64,000 bases of DNA from Archangium violaceum. GTDB lineage: Bacteria > Myxococcota > Myxococcia > Myxococcales > Myxococcaceae. The notes beneath the pieces are model-generated. The model had not been told where the DNA came from and ran no database searches. It saw nothing but the letters and a program-made list of their open reading frames with translations. The position numbers and the translations under genes are program-made. This document shows positions 26,038 through 34,208 of the stretch, piece after piece. Every line of letters begins with the position of its first letter. Within the stretch, counting starts at the first letter, position 1. The stretch spans positions 5,004,001-5,068,000 of the forward strand of contig NZ_CP069396.1 of assembly GCF_016887565.1 (NCBI RefSeq). The letters are read 5' to 3'.

Positions 26038-28251
26038 GTGTCCATGATCTCCAGCCCCGTTCAGGTCCCGCGCTCCGAACCCGATCTCTACCCATCCTCG
26101 CTGGAACGCCTGCTCGACCATTACCCGGGGACTCCCGAGGCGGAGGAGCGACTGCGCGAGCTGCATGCGCTGATGACATCGGCCCGGCCCCGGGCATCGC
26201 TGACGGAGCGCATGGAGTGGCTGGAAGAGCTGGCCCGCTGGCTTCGAACACGTGGCGCCACTCCCTCGCGGCGCGGGCGGCTGGCGTCGGTGGAGTCCTC
26301 TGGCTCGGCGCGCCTGCGACTGCTGGTGGAGGTGCTCGCCGAGGTGCCCGCATGGTGCGAGCGGTTGCGCGGTGTCGTCGCGTCGGTGCTGGCCGAGACG
26401 TCCGCGCTGCGGCTGTTCACCGAGCCGGGCCTGTCCGCCGGCCGGAGCCTGCTGGGGGATGCCGTGGCGCGGCTCGGACGACGGTTGGTGCCCCCCGCGC
26501 CGGACGAGCACGACCTGGCGCCATGGGTGTGGCGCCTGTTCCCCGGTGAGGATGGGGAGGCCTGGCTGGACGAGCTGTCCGAGGAGCACGTGGTGGCCCT
26601 CTGCGCCCTGCTTCGCTCGCCGTCCTTCTCCCCGTTGAAGGCGGCGGTGGAGGACGCGGTGGTGGTGCTCGCCACGCGCGCGAGTGCCCTCGGCCTGGAG
26701 GGCGACGTGCTGGCCAGGCTACCGCCGGGGCCGCTCGAGCTGTCTCCCTTCGTCCTCCTGCCGCGCGCATGCGAGGCCTTGCGGGTGGAGGTACGGGCGG
26801 ACCCGGAGGGGCTCGCGGTGGAGCGGGCACGTGAGGCCTGCTCCGAGGCCCTCTCCGGCTGTCGCGCCGCCGTGCAGGGCGTGTTGCGCCACATGGATGC
26901 GCACGCGGTGGGAACCGATCTCGTCTACCGGCTCGAGCAGCTCGGCCACGCGTTGGACCGGCTGGAGCCCTTGTTGTGGTTCCTCGCTCCGGACCGCACC
27001 CAGGCTCTGCCGGGCGCAGCCACCCGGCTGCTCTCCTGCCTGGTTCATGCGCACGCGCAGGAGCGCAGTGTGGTGGGTCTGTTCCGCAGCAGCGTGCGCT
27101 GCATCTCGCGGCGCATCTTCGAGCACACGGGCGAGGTGGGCCGTCACTACATCACCACCACCCAGGACGAGTACCACCAGATGGTGAGCGCGGCGGCGGG
27201 TGGAGGGCTGCTCACCGCGAGCACCGCGGCGTTCAAGCTGCTCATCGCCTTCGCGGCGCTGCCGCTCTTCTTCGAGGGGCTGGCGGCCGCCACCAACTAC
27301 GCCCTGGGATTCCTGCTCATCCAGCTGCTCGGCTTCACCCTGGCCACCAAGCAGCCCTCCATGACGGCCGCGGCGCTGGCGGCCTCGATGGACGTGAAGG
27401 CCGGCGACAAGGGGATGCACAGCCTGGTGGAGCAACTGGCTTGCATCACCCGCTCCCAGCTGGCCTCGGTCTTCGGCAACCTCGGCGCGGTGGTCGCCAC
27501 CGTCACCCTGGTGGGCGTCGTCCTCCAGACGTTCCGGGGCCATCCGTTGCTGGACGTGAAGGAGGCGGAGTACGTGGTGCACTCGCTCCACCCGCTGAAG
27601 AGTGGCACGCTCCTCTTCGCCGCCCTCACCGGGGTGCTGCTGTGGTGTTCGAGCGTCTGCGGCGGATGGTTGGAGAACTGGGTGCACTACAGGCGTTTGC
27701 CGGAGGCGCTCGCGCGGCACGAGGGCCTCGTTGGCCTGCTGGGCGGGGCGCGGGCGAGAGGGTTGGGCGAGGCACTCGCGCGCCATGCGTGCGGCCTGGG
27801 CGCGAATGTCAGCCTCGGTCTGCTGCTGGGCATGACCCCCGCGGTGTGTCGCTTCTTCGGCCTGACTCTGGACGTGCGGCACGTCACCCTCAGTGCTGGA
27901 ACGCTCTCCTTCGCTGGCGTGACGCTGGGGCCCGAGCGACTGGTGGAGCCGGACTTCCTCTGGGCCGTGCTGGGCCTCGTCCTGGTGGGAGTGGTCAACC
28001 TGGCCGTGAGCTTCTCGCTGGGGCTCTCCGCGGCGGTGCGAGCGCGAGGGCTGGAGCCGGTGGGGTTCCTTCGCCTGGCCTGCGCGGTCCTCGCTGGAGG
28101 CCTCCGTTCCCTCTCCAGCTTCATCCTCCCGCCCCAGCCCCTGCTTCCGGTCCACCGGCCCTCCTCACCGTACGGTGTGCGGTCGGCGGCACGCCCGCGC
28201 TCCTCCGCTCATGGGAGACAGGGAGAGGAGCACTCCCCGCGCACTCATTGA
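26038..28251 (+). CDS. SpecificRecomb-family membrane protein ('site-specific recombinase' Gcr)
   Basis: A 737-residue protein. The first 380 residues are helical and soluble. Conserved sequence RRIFEHTGEVGRHYITTTQD and YHQMVSAAAGGGLLTASTAA leads into repeated membrane segments (about 395-445, 480-500, 525-545, 590-615, 640-670). This is the pattern of Pfam SpecificRecomb (COG4389), named after Neisseria Gcr. No recombinase catalytic motif is visible, and the membrane segments argue for a membrane role. The GTG at 26038 follows GAGGA by 10 bases; an ATG at 26044 is the alternative. The last 40 residues are low-complexity and basic. Confidence 0.8.
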   Translation: MSMISSPVQVPRSEPDLYPSSLERLLDHYPGTPEAEERLRELHALMTSARPRASLTERMEWLEELARWLRTRGATPSRRGRLASVESSGSARLRLLVEVLAEVPAWCERLRGVVASVLAETSALRLFTEPGLSAGRSLLGDAVARLGRRLVPPAPDEHDLAPWVWRLFPGEDGEAWLDELSEEHVVALCALLRSPSFSPLKAAVEDAVVVLATRASALGLEGDVLARLPPGPLELSPFVLLPRACEALRVEVRADPEGLAVERAREACSEALSGCRAAVQGVLRHMDAHAVGTDLVYRLEQLGHALDRLEPLLWFLAPDRTQALPGAATRLLSCLVHAHAQERSVVGLFRSSVRCISRRIFEHTGEVGRHYITTTQDEYHQMVSAAAGGGLLTASTAAFKLLIAFAALPLFFEGLAAATNYALGFLLIQLLGFTLATKQPSMTAAALAASMDVKAGDKGMHSLVEQLACITRSQLASVFGNLGAVVATVTLVGVVLQTFRGHPLLDVKEAEYVVHSLHPLKSGTLLFAALTGVLLWCSSVCGGWLENWVHYRRLPEALARHEGLVGLLGGARARGLGEALARHACGLGANVSLGLLLGMTPAVCRFFGLTLDVRHVTLSAGTLSFAGVTLGPERLVEPDFLWAVLGLVLVGVVNLAVSFSLGLSAAVRARGLEPVGFLRLACAVLAGGLRSLSSFILPPQPLLPVHRPSSPYGVRSAARPRSSAHGRQGEEHSPRTH

Positions 28252-28285
28252 GGTGTCCGATGCGCCAGGCACCGGGCGGCGGGGC

Positions 28286-29281
28286 TCAGGGCTGCACGAC
28301 CCCCACCGTGTAGGCCTCGAGGATTTCGTGCGCGCAGACGCGCGACATCTCGCCTTCACCTCCGGTGGTATTCAGGCGGGCGCGGGCCAGGATCATGTAC
28401 TGGCTCTTCCCGGCATCCACCCACGGGTAGAACCCGAACATCCCTGGCGAGGAGTGGCCCGTCACGCTCCAGACGTTGTTCACGAGCTCACGCTCCAACC
28501 AGTGTCCGAGCCCGTAATACGCCTGGCCCGCCGCCGTCCACGGCGTGTACGTCACGCCAGGGCCACCGGGCCAGGCGGGCACGGCGTCGGCGTTCAATCT
28601 CACCGACATGGCGTACTGGTTGCCGAGCAGGTTCTGGAGGAAGACGCGGTAGTGCGCCGCGCTGCCCCAGAATCCTCCGGCCACGGCGACGGCACTCGAG
28701 GACTCCGGCAGGCTGGTGCCCAGCTGGGCATTGAGCCAGTCGATGATGCTGAGCAGGCCCGTGCCCATCCTCCCGCCCATGTCATCCAGGGCGAGCTTCT
28801 GCATGTGACCGCCGTCGTAGAAGAACTTGCCGTCCTGGAGGCTTTTGTACGAGACGTTCTTGTAGCTCGGGCCGTAGCAGTCCGAGACGGTCGTCTCCGC
28901 GTCTCCACAGATGGTATCGGTGCCCTCGAGGTAGCCGCTGGTGAAGTTGAGCCGCTTCTTCTCGGCCGCGCTGAGATTCGTGTAGCCCTTGGACTGCAGG
29001 TAGGCGCTCGCGTAGAGCCACTTGCTCGCGGAGGCGAGCGGCATCACCGTCGTCTCCGCCACGCCGCTGCCTCGTGAGAAGCCGAAGAGCTTCGCCGTGC
29101 CGTTCCCTACCTCCCAGTAGAAGTCCCCGAGCGACGTGCAGTCCGGTGAGGTGTTGGCCGTGTCCACCGCGGCCTGCTCGTACACCGTCAGGGCCGCATG
29201 CGAGGTGCCGGGGGTCGCGATGAGGCCCAGCATCGACAATCCGCCCGCCAGGATGTGGCCCGTCTTGCATGTCCGCTTCAT
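28286..29281 (-). CDS. Secreted beta-lactamase-like serine hydrolase
   Basis: A 331-residue secreted protein (signal MKRTCKTGHILAGGLSMLGL...SHA). The start is set by GAGGAATC before the ATG. The segment MPLASASKWLYASAYLQSKG carries an SxxK motif (SASK), as in class C beta-lactamase and DD-peptidase-like serine hydrolases. A Y-x-N-like element and a KTG-type box are not obvious, so activity is uncertain. C-terminal sequence MFGFYPWVDAGKSQYMILAR looks like the final strands of that fold. It is convergent with the SpecificRecomb gene and divergent from an alpha/beta hydrolase. It may act on cell-wall peptides or esters. Confidence 0.65.
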   Translation of the reverse strand: MKRTCKTGHILAGGLSMLGLIATPGTSHAALTVYEQAAVDTANTSPDCTSLGDFYWEVGNGTAKLFGFSRGSGVAETTVMPLASASKWLYASAYLQSKGYTNLSAAEKKRLNFTSGYLEGTDTICGDAETTVSDCYGPSYKNVSYKSLQDGKFFYDGGHMQKLALDDMGGRMGTGLLSIIDWLNAQLGTSLPESSSAVAVAGGFWGSAAHYRVFLQNLLGNQYAMSVRLNADAVPAWPGGPGVTYTPWTAAGQAYYGLGHWLERELVNNVWSVTGHSSPGMFGFYPWVDAGKSQYMILARARLNTTGGEGEMSRVCAHEILEAYTVGVVQP

Positions 29282-29396
29282 TCTTGATTCCTCCTCGAGT
29301 GGCTCTTCCAACCTGGAAGGCGACATCAGATTGCACGCGGAGCGGGAGGGAGTGGAAGCTCCGGGGATGGGCGCGCGGCCGAATGGGAGGCAGACC

Positions 29397-30191
29397 TTGC
29401 TCGACACCTCACCCGAGCGGAAGTCGTTGGCGATTCATGGAATCGACTTGTCCTACGAAGTCCGCGGGCACGGAGAGCCCCTGCTGCTGCTCCATGGCTT
29501 CACGGGGGCGGGCTCCGACTGGCGGTATGTCTTCGACCTGGACGCGCTCGCGCGGGAGTTCCAACTCATCATCCCCGACCTGCGCGGCCACGGCGGATCG
29601 ACCAACCCCTCCGGGACCCTGACGATGCGGCAGTGCGCCCTCGACGTCCTGGCGCTGCTCGACCAGCTTGGCATCGAGCAGCCGCTGGCCATCGGGTTGA
29701 GCTTTGGGGGCAACACGCTCCTGCATCTGGCCACGCTGCGCCCCCAACGTGTGAGGCGGATGGTCATCGTCGCGGCCACGCCGTACTACCCCACCCAGGC
29801 GCGAAAGCTGATGGCGGCGATGACCGAGGAGACCCGCTCCCCAGCCGAGTGGGCGGAGATGCGGGGCCGCCACGTCCACGGTGATGAGCAGATTCGCGCC
29901 CTGTGGCGGATCGGGCGTGGCTTCGCCGACAGCTACGACGACATGAATTTCACGGGCCCGCTGCTGTCGACCATCGTGGCGCCCACCCTCGTGGTGAACG
30001 GGGACCATGATCCGCTGTACCCGCCCGAGCTGTCGCTCGAACTGTTCCGGTCCATCCCCGACGCGCGGCTCTGGATCGTCCCCAACGCGGGGCACGGCCC
30101 CATCTTCGGGGAGCACCGCGAGCCGTTCGTGCGCACGGCGCTGGCATTCCTGCACGAGGGCACCCGCCCACCCGCCGCTGGCGGTCCGTGA
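29397..30191 (+). CDS. Alpha/beta hydrolase
   Basis: About 264 residues from a TTG start at 29397 that has GGGAGG 6 bases before it; an ATG at 29367 is the alternative. It has the oxyanion sequence LLLLHGFTGAGSDW, a nucleophile elbow GLSFGG (Ser), the acid in VVNGDHDPLYPPE and the catalytic His in NAGHGPIF. This is a complete catalytic triad of the epoxide-hydrolase/esterase type. It is soluble and has no signal peptide. The stop lies inside a 10-bp inverted repeat at the convergent junction with the GON-domain gene. Substrate unknown. Confidence 0.88.
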   Translation: MLDTSPERKSLAIHGIDLSYEVRGHGEPLLLLHGFTGAGSDWRYVFDLDALAREFQLIIPDLRGHGGSTNPSGTLTMRQCALDVLALLDQLGIEQPLAIGLSFGGNTLLHLATLRPQRVRRMVIVAATPYYPTQARKLMAAMTEETRSPAEWAEMRGRHVHGDEQIRALWRIGRGFADSYDDMNFTGPLLSTIVAPTLVVNGDHDPLYPPELSLELFRSIPDARLWIVPNAGHGPIFGEHREPFVRTALAFLHEGTRPPAAGGP

Positions 30192-30213
30192 CCGCGAGGA
30201 AACCCGCCAGCGG
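30175..30213. terminator. Hairpin at convergent gene junction
   Basis: CCGCTGGCGG at 30175-30184 and CCGCCAGCGG at 30204-30213 are perfect inverted copies with a 19-base loop, spanning the end of the alpha/beta hydrolase gene. No T-run follows, so termination is inferred from position between convergent genes. Confidence 0.45.
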
Positions 30214-30229
30214 ATGGGTACCGCGCGCT

Positions 30230-30910
30230 CTACGGAGTGACCTTGTAGCGCAGGTCGATCTGGAAGCTGCCGCGCTGGTTGAAGGGGTTGTTGGCGGCCA
30301 ACGGACCCGTCCAGCCGCAGTTGCCGCCGCCCGTCACGTTCACCACCTGGTTGCCGCTGGAATACTGGACCGTGCCGTTCGGCAGATAGCCCTTCGTGAC
30401 GAATTGATCCGGAGCCACCTCGAACGGGGTGCCGGTCAGGTCGATGTTGGCCCCGCCCGGAGCCCAGTTGCAAGACATGCCCGTCCCGTAGGTCATCGAG
30501 GTGACTGGACGGCCGTGCCAGAGATTACCCGATGACGTGGAGAACCTCTGGTCGGAGGTGTCCACCCTCAGGGTGAAGGGATCGATCCAGATCCGGGTGT
30601 AGAGGGTGACCACGGTGGAGCCAGGCGAGGAGCCGCCAGCGATGTACTGCGCGAAGTTGAAGCCGGAACCCGTCTTGTTCAGCGTCAGGTATTCGGCCGG
30701 CCGGCCGGCCATGTCATGGCAGTACGCCGTCCAGGGCTTGCTGGAGTCCTGCCCGATGTACAGCACGTACTCCCCATCCGGAGCCGACGGATTGCTCACC
30801 TTGATTTCCGAGCATGTGTCCGGCGCGGCGGACGCCGCGCCACTGCCCAGCACGGTGAGCCCCAGGACAAGCCCACCCAGACACGACGGAAGACCACGGA
30901 TCGCACCCAT
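30230..30910 (-). CDS. Secreted GON-domain protein
   Basis: A 226-residue protein with a signal peptide (GLPSCLGGLVLGLTVLGSGA...). The mature part is one GON domain: CSEIKVSNPSAPDGEYVLYI, KPWTAYCHDMAG, PAEYLTL and FAQYIAGG. This cysteine-containing module was named from the C-terminus of ADAMTS proteases and is also found in secreted bacterial proteins. In bacteria its function is not established; binding to a surface or ligand is likely. The start has CAGGAA upstream. It begins 26 bp after the stop of the HEAT-NACHT gene on the same strand and is probably in its transcript. Confidence 0.82.
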   Translation of the reverse strand: MGAIRGLPSCLGGLVLGLTVLGSGAASAAPDTCSEIKVSNPSAPDGEYVLYIGQDSSKPWTAYCHDMAGRPAEYLTLNKTGSGFNFAQYIAGGSSPGSTVVTLYTRIWIDPFTLRVDTSDQRFSTSSGNLWHGRPVTSMTYGTGMSCNWAPGGANIDLTGTPFEVAPDQFVTKGYLPNGTVQYSSGNQVVNVTGGGNCGWTGPLAANNPFNQRGSFQIDLRYKVTP

Positions 30911-30936
30911 GTATTCCTGGAGGATGCTGCTCGGCG

Positions 30937-33900
30937 CTACGCCCCGTCGCGAACCCGCTCCGCGTGCCGCCTCGCCTTGAGCAGGTTCACGAACTCGTCG
31001 CTCACCGTATGGTCACGCGTCTCGGCGGCGTGCTCCACCAGGTGGTCCTGCAATTCCTTCGCGTTTCCTGGCTCCAGCAACTCCGTCAGCAGGAAGTAGA
31101 CGCCTCGGAAGCGCGGATCCTCCATGTGCTCGATGATGCGCGGGTTGTCCGGTCCCAGGAATGTCTGGGCGATGAAGAAGCATTGGATCTTGTCGTGGCG
31201 GAAGTGCCACTCGCGCCCCTGCATTCCCTCCGCGCCCCTCCACTCCCGGCGCACCACCATCTTGAAGGCCTCCATCCGCAGCAGCTCCTTGCCGAACTTC
31301 TCCTCCGAGATGGCCGACCGGTCCTCCTTCCTCATCTGGTACGCCTCCTCGGAGAGCGCCTCCAGGGGGAACTCGGCCAGGTTCACCGCCTGGTAGTCCC
31401 TCGCCATCAGCTCGTACTGCTGCCGCCGCAGGTGGAACAGATCTGGCGAGTGCCCCTCGGACAGCATCCTCGCCACCACCGTGAGATCCATCGGGTTGGA
31501 GAGCACCTCCAGCATCGCCTGGCGCAGCTCCCCGGGTTGCTCGGGGGACAGTGCCCGCTTCAAGAAGTGCTCGCAGGCCTCGCGGTAGGAGGCCTCGCCT
31601 CGCGGTCTCGCCCGCGCTCCCAGCAGGGGCGCGCGGCCGAGGAGGAACTCGGAGAGCCGCTCCTCGGAGAGCGGTTGGAGCTCGTACAGGCGCGCCGTGA
31701 CCGGTGGAGTCCACTCCATCCGCTGGGTCGCCAGCAGGATGTCACCGTGGAACTTGGGCTCGACGAACTGGACGATGCGCGCCCGGGTGTCCGCCGCCAC
31801 CTCGTTGAGCCCGTCGATGTAGATGTCCAGCGCCCCGCTGTAGATGATGCTCTGCAGGAACGTGGTGTCCCGCGCATGCCCTTCCAGCTTCGCCTGGATG
31901 GCCTCGAGGACCCCCTCCTTGCACCGCTGTGCCGTCAGGTACACCGACAGGTGTTTCGAGGTGCGCAGCAGGTACTTGATGAACATCGACTTGCCGAGCC
32001 CCGACGCCCCCTCCAGCACCACCTGACCCCGCAGGCTCGGGAGTGCCTTCAACAGGAGCTCCCGCTGGCCCGTGGAGGCGATGAGGACCTCGGAGCGGTC
32101 GAAGTAGGCCTCTACCTGGAAGTGCTCCAGGTCGGCATCCGCGAGCAGCAGATCATGGAAGGGCGCCAGCAGGCGGCGCCGCAGGAAGGGCACCCACGTG
32201 AGCAACAGGCCCACGTACCCGAAGCCCAGGATCCTTCGCACCCAGGGGTTCCAGAAGAAGATCGCCTGCACCTGGGGCGAGCGGGGATAGAAGAAGATGA
32301 GCAGCATCCAGAAGCCCGCATGCCCCGCCCAGCTCCAGGCGAACTTCTTCAGCCATCGCCCACGCTCCAGCGTCCTGAGCTCGGCCTGGAGCTCATCGGC
32401 CTGCTTCAGCTGAGCGCTCCTCAGTTGCTCCTCGAGCTGCGCTATCAGTGCACGACCCTCCACCGTCCACTTGCCCCGGTTGAGGTACACCACCTGGGCG
32501 ATCTGTCGTGCCAGCTCCTCCCCCAGGTCCGGATACTGACTGGTGGCGGGCCAGAGCTCGTGGAAGGCTCGCAGGGTCTCGTACGCCTCCTCGGGGCTTA
32601 GCTCCTGGGGCGTCTGCCGCCCGTCGCCCCCGAGCCAGCGCAGGGCGCGCTCCACCTGGGGATCGCCTCCTCCCGCCATATAGGCCTGGACCAGGCCCAG
32701 GGGGAGGGTGGTCGAATCCTTCTCGGCCAACACCACGAGGGCGGCGATGTGCTCCATGGGGAGTGGGGCCATGGCGACGAGCGCGTCACTGGCCCGCATC
32801 CGGGTCTCCCCGTCATTGCTCTCCAACAGGGGGATGAGATGTGGGGCCTCCTTCCTGGCGGCGCTTCCGATGTGCCCCAGGGCCAGTGCCGCTGCCCCAG
32901 CGACCCCCGGCTCCCGAGCATTCAGCAGCATGCCGAGCTGGCGGACGTACGCCGTGGCATTCTCTCCCATCCTTCCCAGGGTCTGTGCCGCCGCCCCGTG
33001 GACCCCCGGGTCCGGATCCTTGATGAGCTCGAAGAGTCGCGGGAGGTATGGCCTGGCGGCCTCTCTCATGTTCTCCAGGGCCAGTGCCGCCGCCGCGCGG
33101 ATCCGGGGGTCCGGATCCCTCAGCAGCTCGCCGATGCGGGGAGCTTGCGCCCTGGAGAATTCCGCCATGTTGGCCAGGGCCCGCGCCGCCTCGTCAGGGA
33201 CCAGTGCGTCCGGATCCTTCAGCAGCCCCACGAGGCGGGGGACGTATGCCCTGGCGGCCTCTCCCATGTTTCCCAGGGCCAGTGCCGATTCCCGACGAAC
33301 ACCCGGGTCCGGGTCTTTCAACAGCTCGCCGAGGCGGGGAACGTACGCCCTGGCGGCCTCTCCCATGTTTCCCAGGGCCAGTGCCGATGTCCGACGGACC
33401 TCGGGGTCCGGGTCTTTCAGCAGCTCGCCGAGGCGGGGAACGTACGCCCTGGCGGCCTCTCCCATGCTTCCGAGGGCCAGTGCCGCGGGCCCCCGAGCCC
33501 CGGGGTCCTCGAGCAACTCCGCGAGGCGGGGGAGGTACGCCCTGGCGACCTCTCCCATGTTCCCCAGGGCCCGCGCTGCCTTCCATTGAACCCCCGGGTC
33601 ATCGAGCATCTCCACGAGGCGGGGGAGGTATGCCCTGGCGGCTTCTCCCATGCTCCCCAGAGCCCGTGCCGCCACGTCACTGACGTTCGTGCCGAGGGCA
33701 TGGTCCTTCAGCGTGAACGGGTTCTCGAGCCACTCGATGAGGAAGGGGATTTCATCCGGGGAGGCCAGACCGAGGGTTGCTCGGGCGAGAATGGCGGCCT
33801 TCCAGAGTGTCCCTCTTCTGGTTTCCAGGGCCTCCTTCAGGCGTGGCTGCTGGAGGAAGGACTCGAGCCGCTTCTGGAGGTCGGGATGGGTGGGGAGGCT

Positions 33901-34086
33901 CGGGTCCACCAGCATCACCAGGGCCGTGGCCACCACCTCGTCGTCGGGATCATCCAGGGCCGCGAGCAGTCCCTGGATGACCTCGGGTGATTCCCCGTGC
34001 TCGGAGGTGGCGGGAGCCGCCCGCGCGATCCCACCGAGTGCCACGCAGGCGGCGAGCAACAGCGGCAGTACGTCTCGTCCGCGCAT
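30937..34086 (-). CDS. Membrane HEAT-repeat / NACHT-like ATPase
   Basis: A 1049-residue protein with an unusual build. It begins with a signal peptide or anchor (MRGRDVLPLLLAACVALGGI); the ATG at 34086 has GGAGG 4 bases upstream, the ATG at 34110 has none. About ten HEAT units of 31-33 residues (ALALGNMGEAARAYVPRLGE...) fill roughly 140-430. A helical and coiled linker leads to two membrane segments (about 585-605 and 625-645). The cytoplasmic part is a STAND/NACHT-like ATPase with Walker A EGASGLGKS (Lys699) and Walker B LDIYIDGLNE, ending in a helical domain. Periplasmic HEAT sensing coupled to an inside ATPase is the simplest reading. STAND ATPases often act in defence or signalling. Confidence 0.82.
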   Translation of the reverse strand: MRGRDVLPLLLAACVALGGIARAAPATSEHGESPEVIQGLLAALDDPDDEVVATALVMLVDPSLPTHPDLQKRLESFLQQPRLKEALETRRGTLWKAAILARATLGLASPDEIPFLIEWLENPFTLKDHALGTNVSDVAARALGSMGEAARAYLPRLVEMLDDPGVQWKAARALGNMGEVARAYLPRLAELLEDPGARGPAALALGSMGEAARAYVPRLGELLKDPDPEVRRTSALALGNMGEAARAYVPRLGELLKDPDPGVRRESALALGNMGEAARAYVPRLVGLLKDPDALVPDEAARALANMAEFSRAQAPRIGELLRDPDPRIRAAAALALENMREAARPYLPRLFELIKDPDPGVHGAAAQTLGRMGENATAYVRQLGMLLNAREPGVAGAAALALGHIGSAARKEAPHLIPLLESNDGETRMRASDALVAMAPLPMEHIAALVVLAEKDSTTLPLGLVQAYMAGGGDPQVERALRWLGGDGRQTPQELSPEEAYETLRAFHELWPATSQYPDLGEELARQIAQVVYLNRGKWTVEGRALIAQLEEQLRSAQLKQADELQAELRTLERGRWLKKFAWSWAGHAGFWMLLIFFYPRSPQVQAIFFWNPWVRRILGFGYVGLLLTWVPFLRRRLLAPFHDLLLADADLEHFQVEAYFDRSEVLIASTGQRELLLKALPSLRGQVVLEGASGLGKSMFIKYLLRTSKHLSVYLTAQRCKEGVLEAIQAKLEGHARDTTFLQSIIYSGALDIYIDGLNEVAADTRARIVQFVEPKFHGDILLATQRMEWTPPVTARLYELQPLSEERLSEFLLGRAPLLGARARPRGEASYREACEHFLKRALSPEQPGELRQAMLEVLSNPMDLTVVARMLSEGHSPDLFHLRRQQYELMARDYQAVNLAEFPLEALSEEAYQMRKEDRSAISEEKFGKELLRMEAFKMVVRREWRGAEGMQGREWHFRHDKIQCFFIAQTFLGPDNPRIIEHMEDPRFRGVYFLLTELLEPGNAKELQDHLVEHAAETRDHTVSDEFVNLLKARRHAERVRDGA
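33140..33540 (-). repeat. 99-bp near-identical repeats encoding HEAT units
   Basis: Within the HEAT region the DNA itself repeats with a 99-bp period. The phrase ACGTAYGCCCTGGCGGCC recurs at 33242, 33341 and 33440, each followed by nearly the same codons. Neighbouring units are more diverged. Such high DNA identity suggests recent unit duplication or gene conversion. Confidence 0.8.
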
Positions 34087-34159
34087 GTGGCCTCCGCTCT
34101 TTCCATTCAAGAGATGGATGCCCGCGAGTCGCTTTGTCAGCTGAAGGCAGGTGCATGCA

Positions 34160-34186
34160 GGGGAGACGGCGTCAGGCTGTCTCCCC
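34160..34186. terminator. Hairpin downstream of OmpA/lipoprotein operon
   Basis: GGGGAGAC at 34160-34167 pairs with GTCTCCCC at 34179-34186 around an 11-base loop. It lies just past the lipoprotein stop at 34209 and upstream of the HEAT-NACHT start. There is no T-run, so it may end transcription weakly or protect the mRNA 3' end. Confidence 0.45.
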
Positions 34187-34208
34187 GCTGGCCCTCATGC
34201 TCGGCGGC

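Noticed and set aside
26038-28251. Mobile element because of the recombinase family name
   Set aside because: No terminal repeats, att sites or catalytic recombinase motif; the protein is a multi-pass membrane protein.
33140-33540. Regular repeats as a possible CRISPR array
   Set aside because: The 99-bp period is continuous coding sequence for HEAT repeats; there are no unique spacers and no cas genes in the window.
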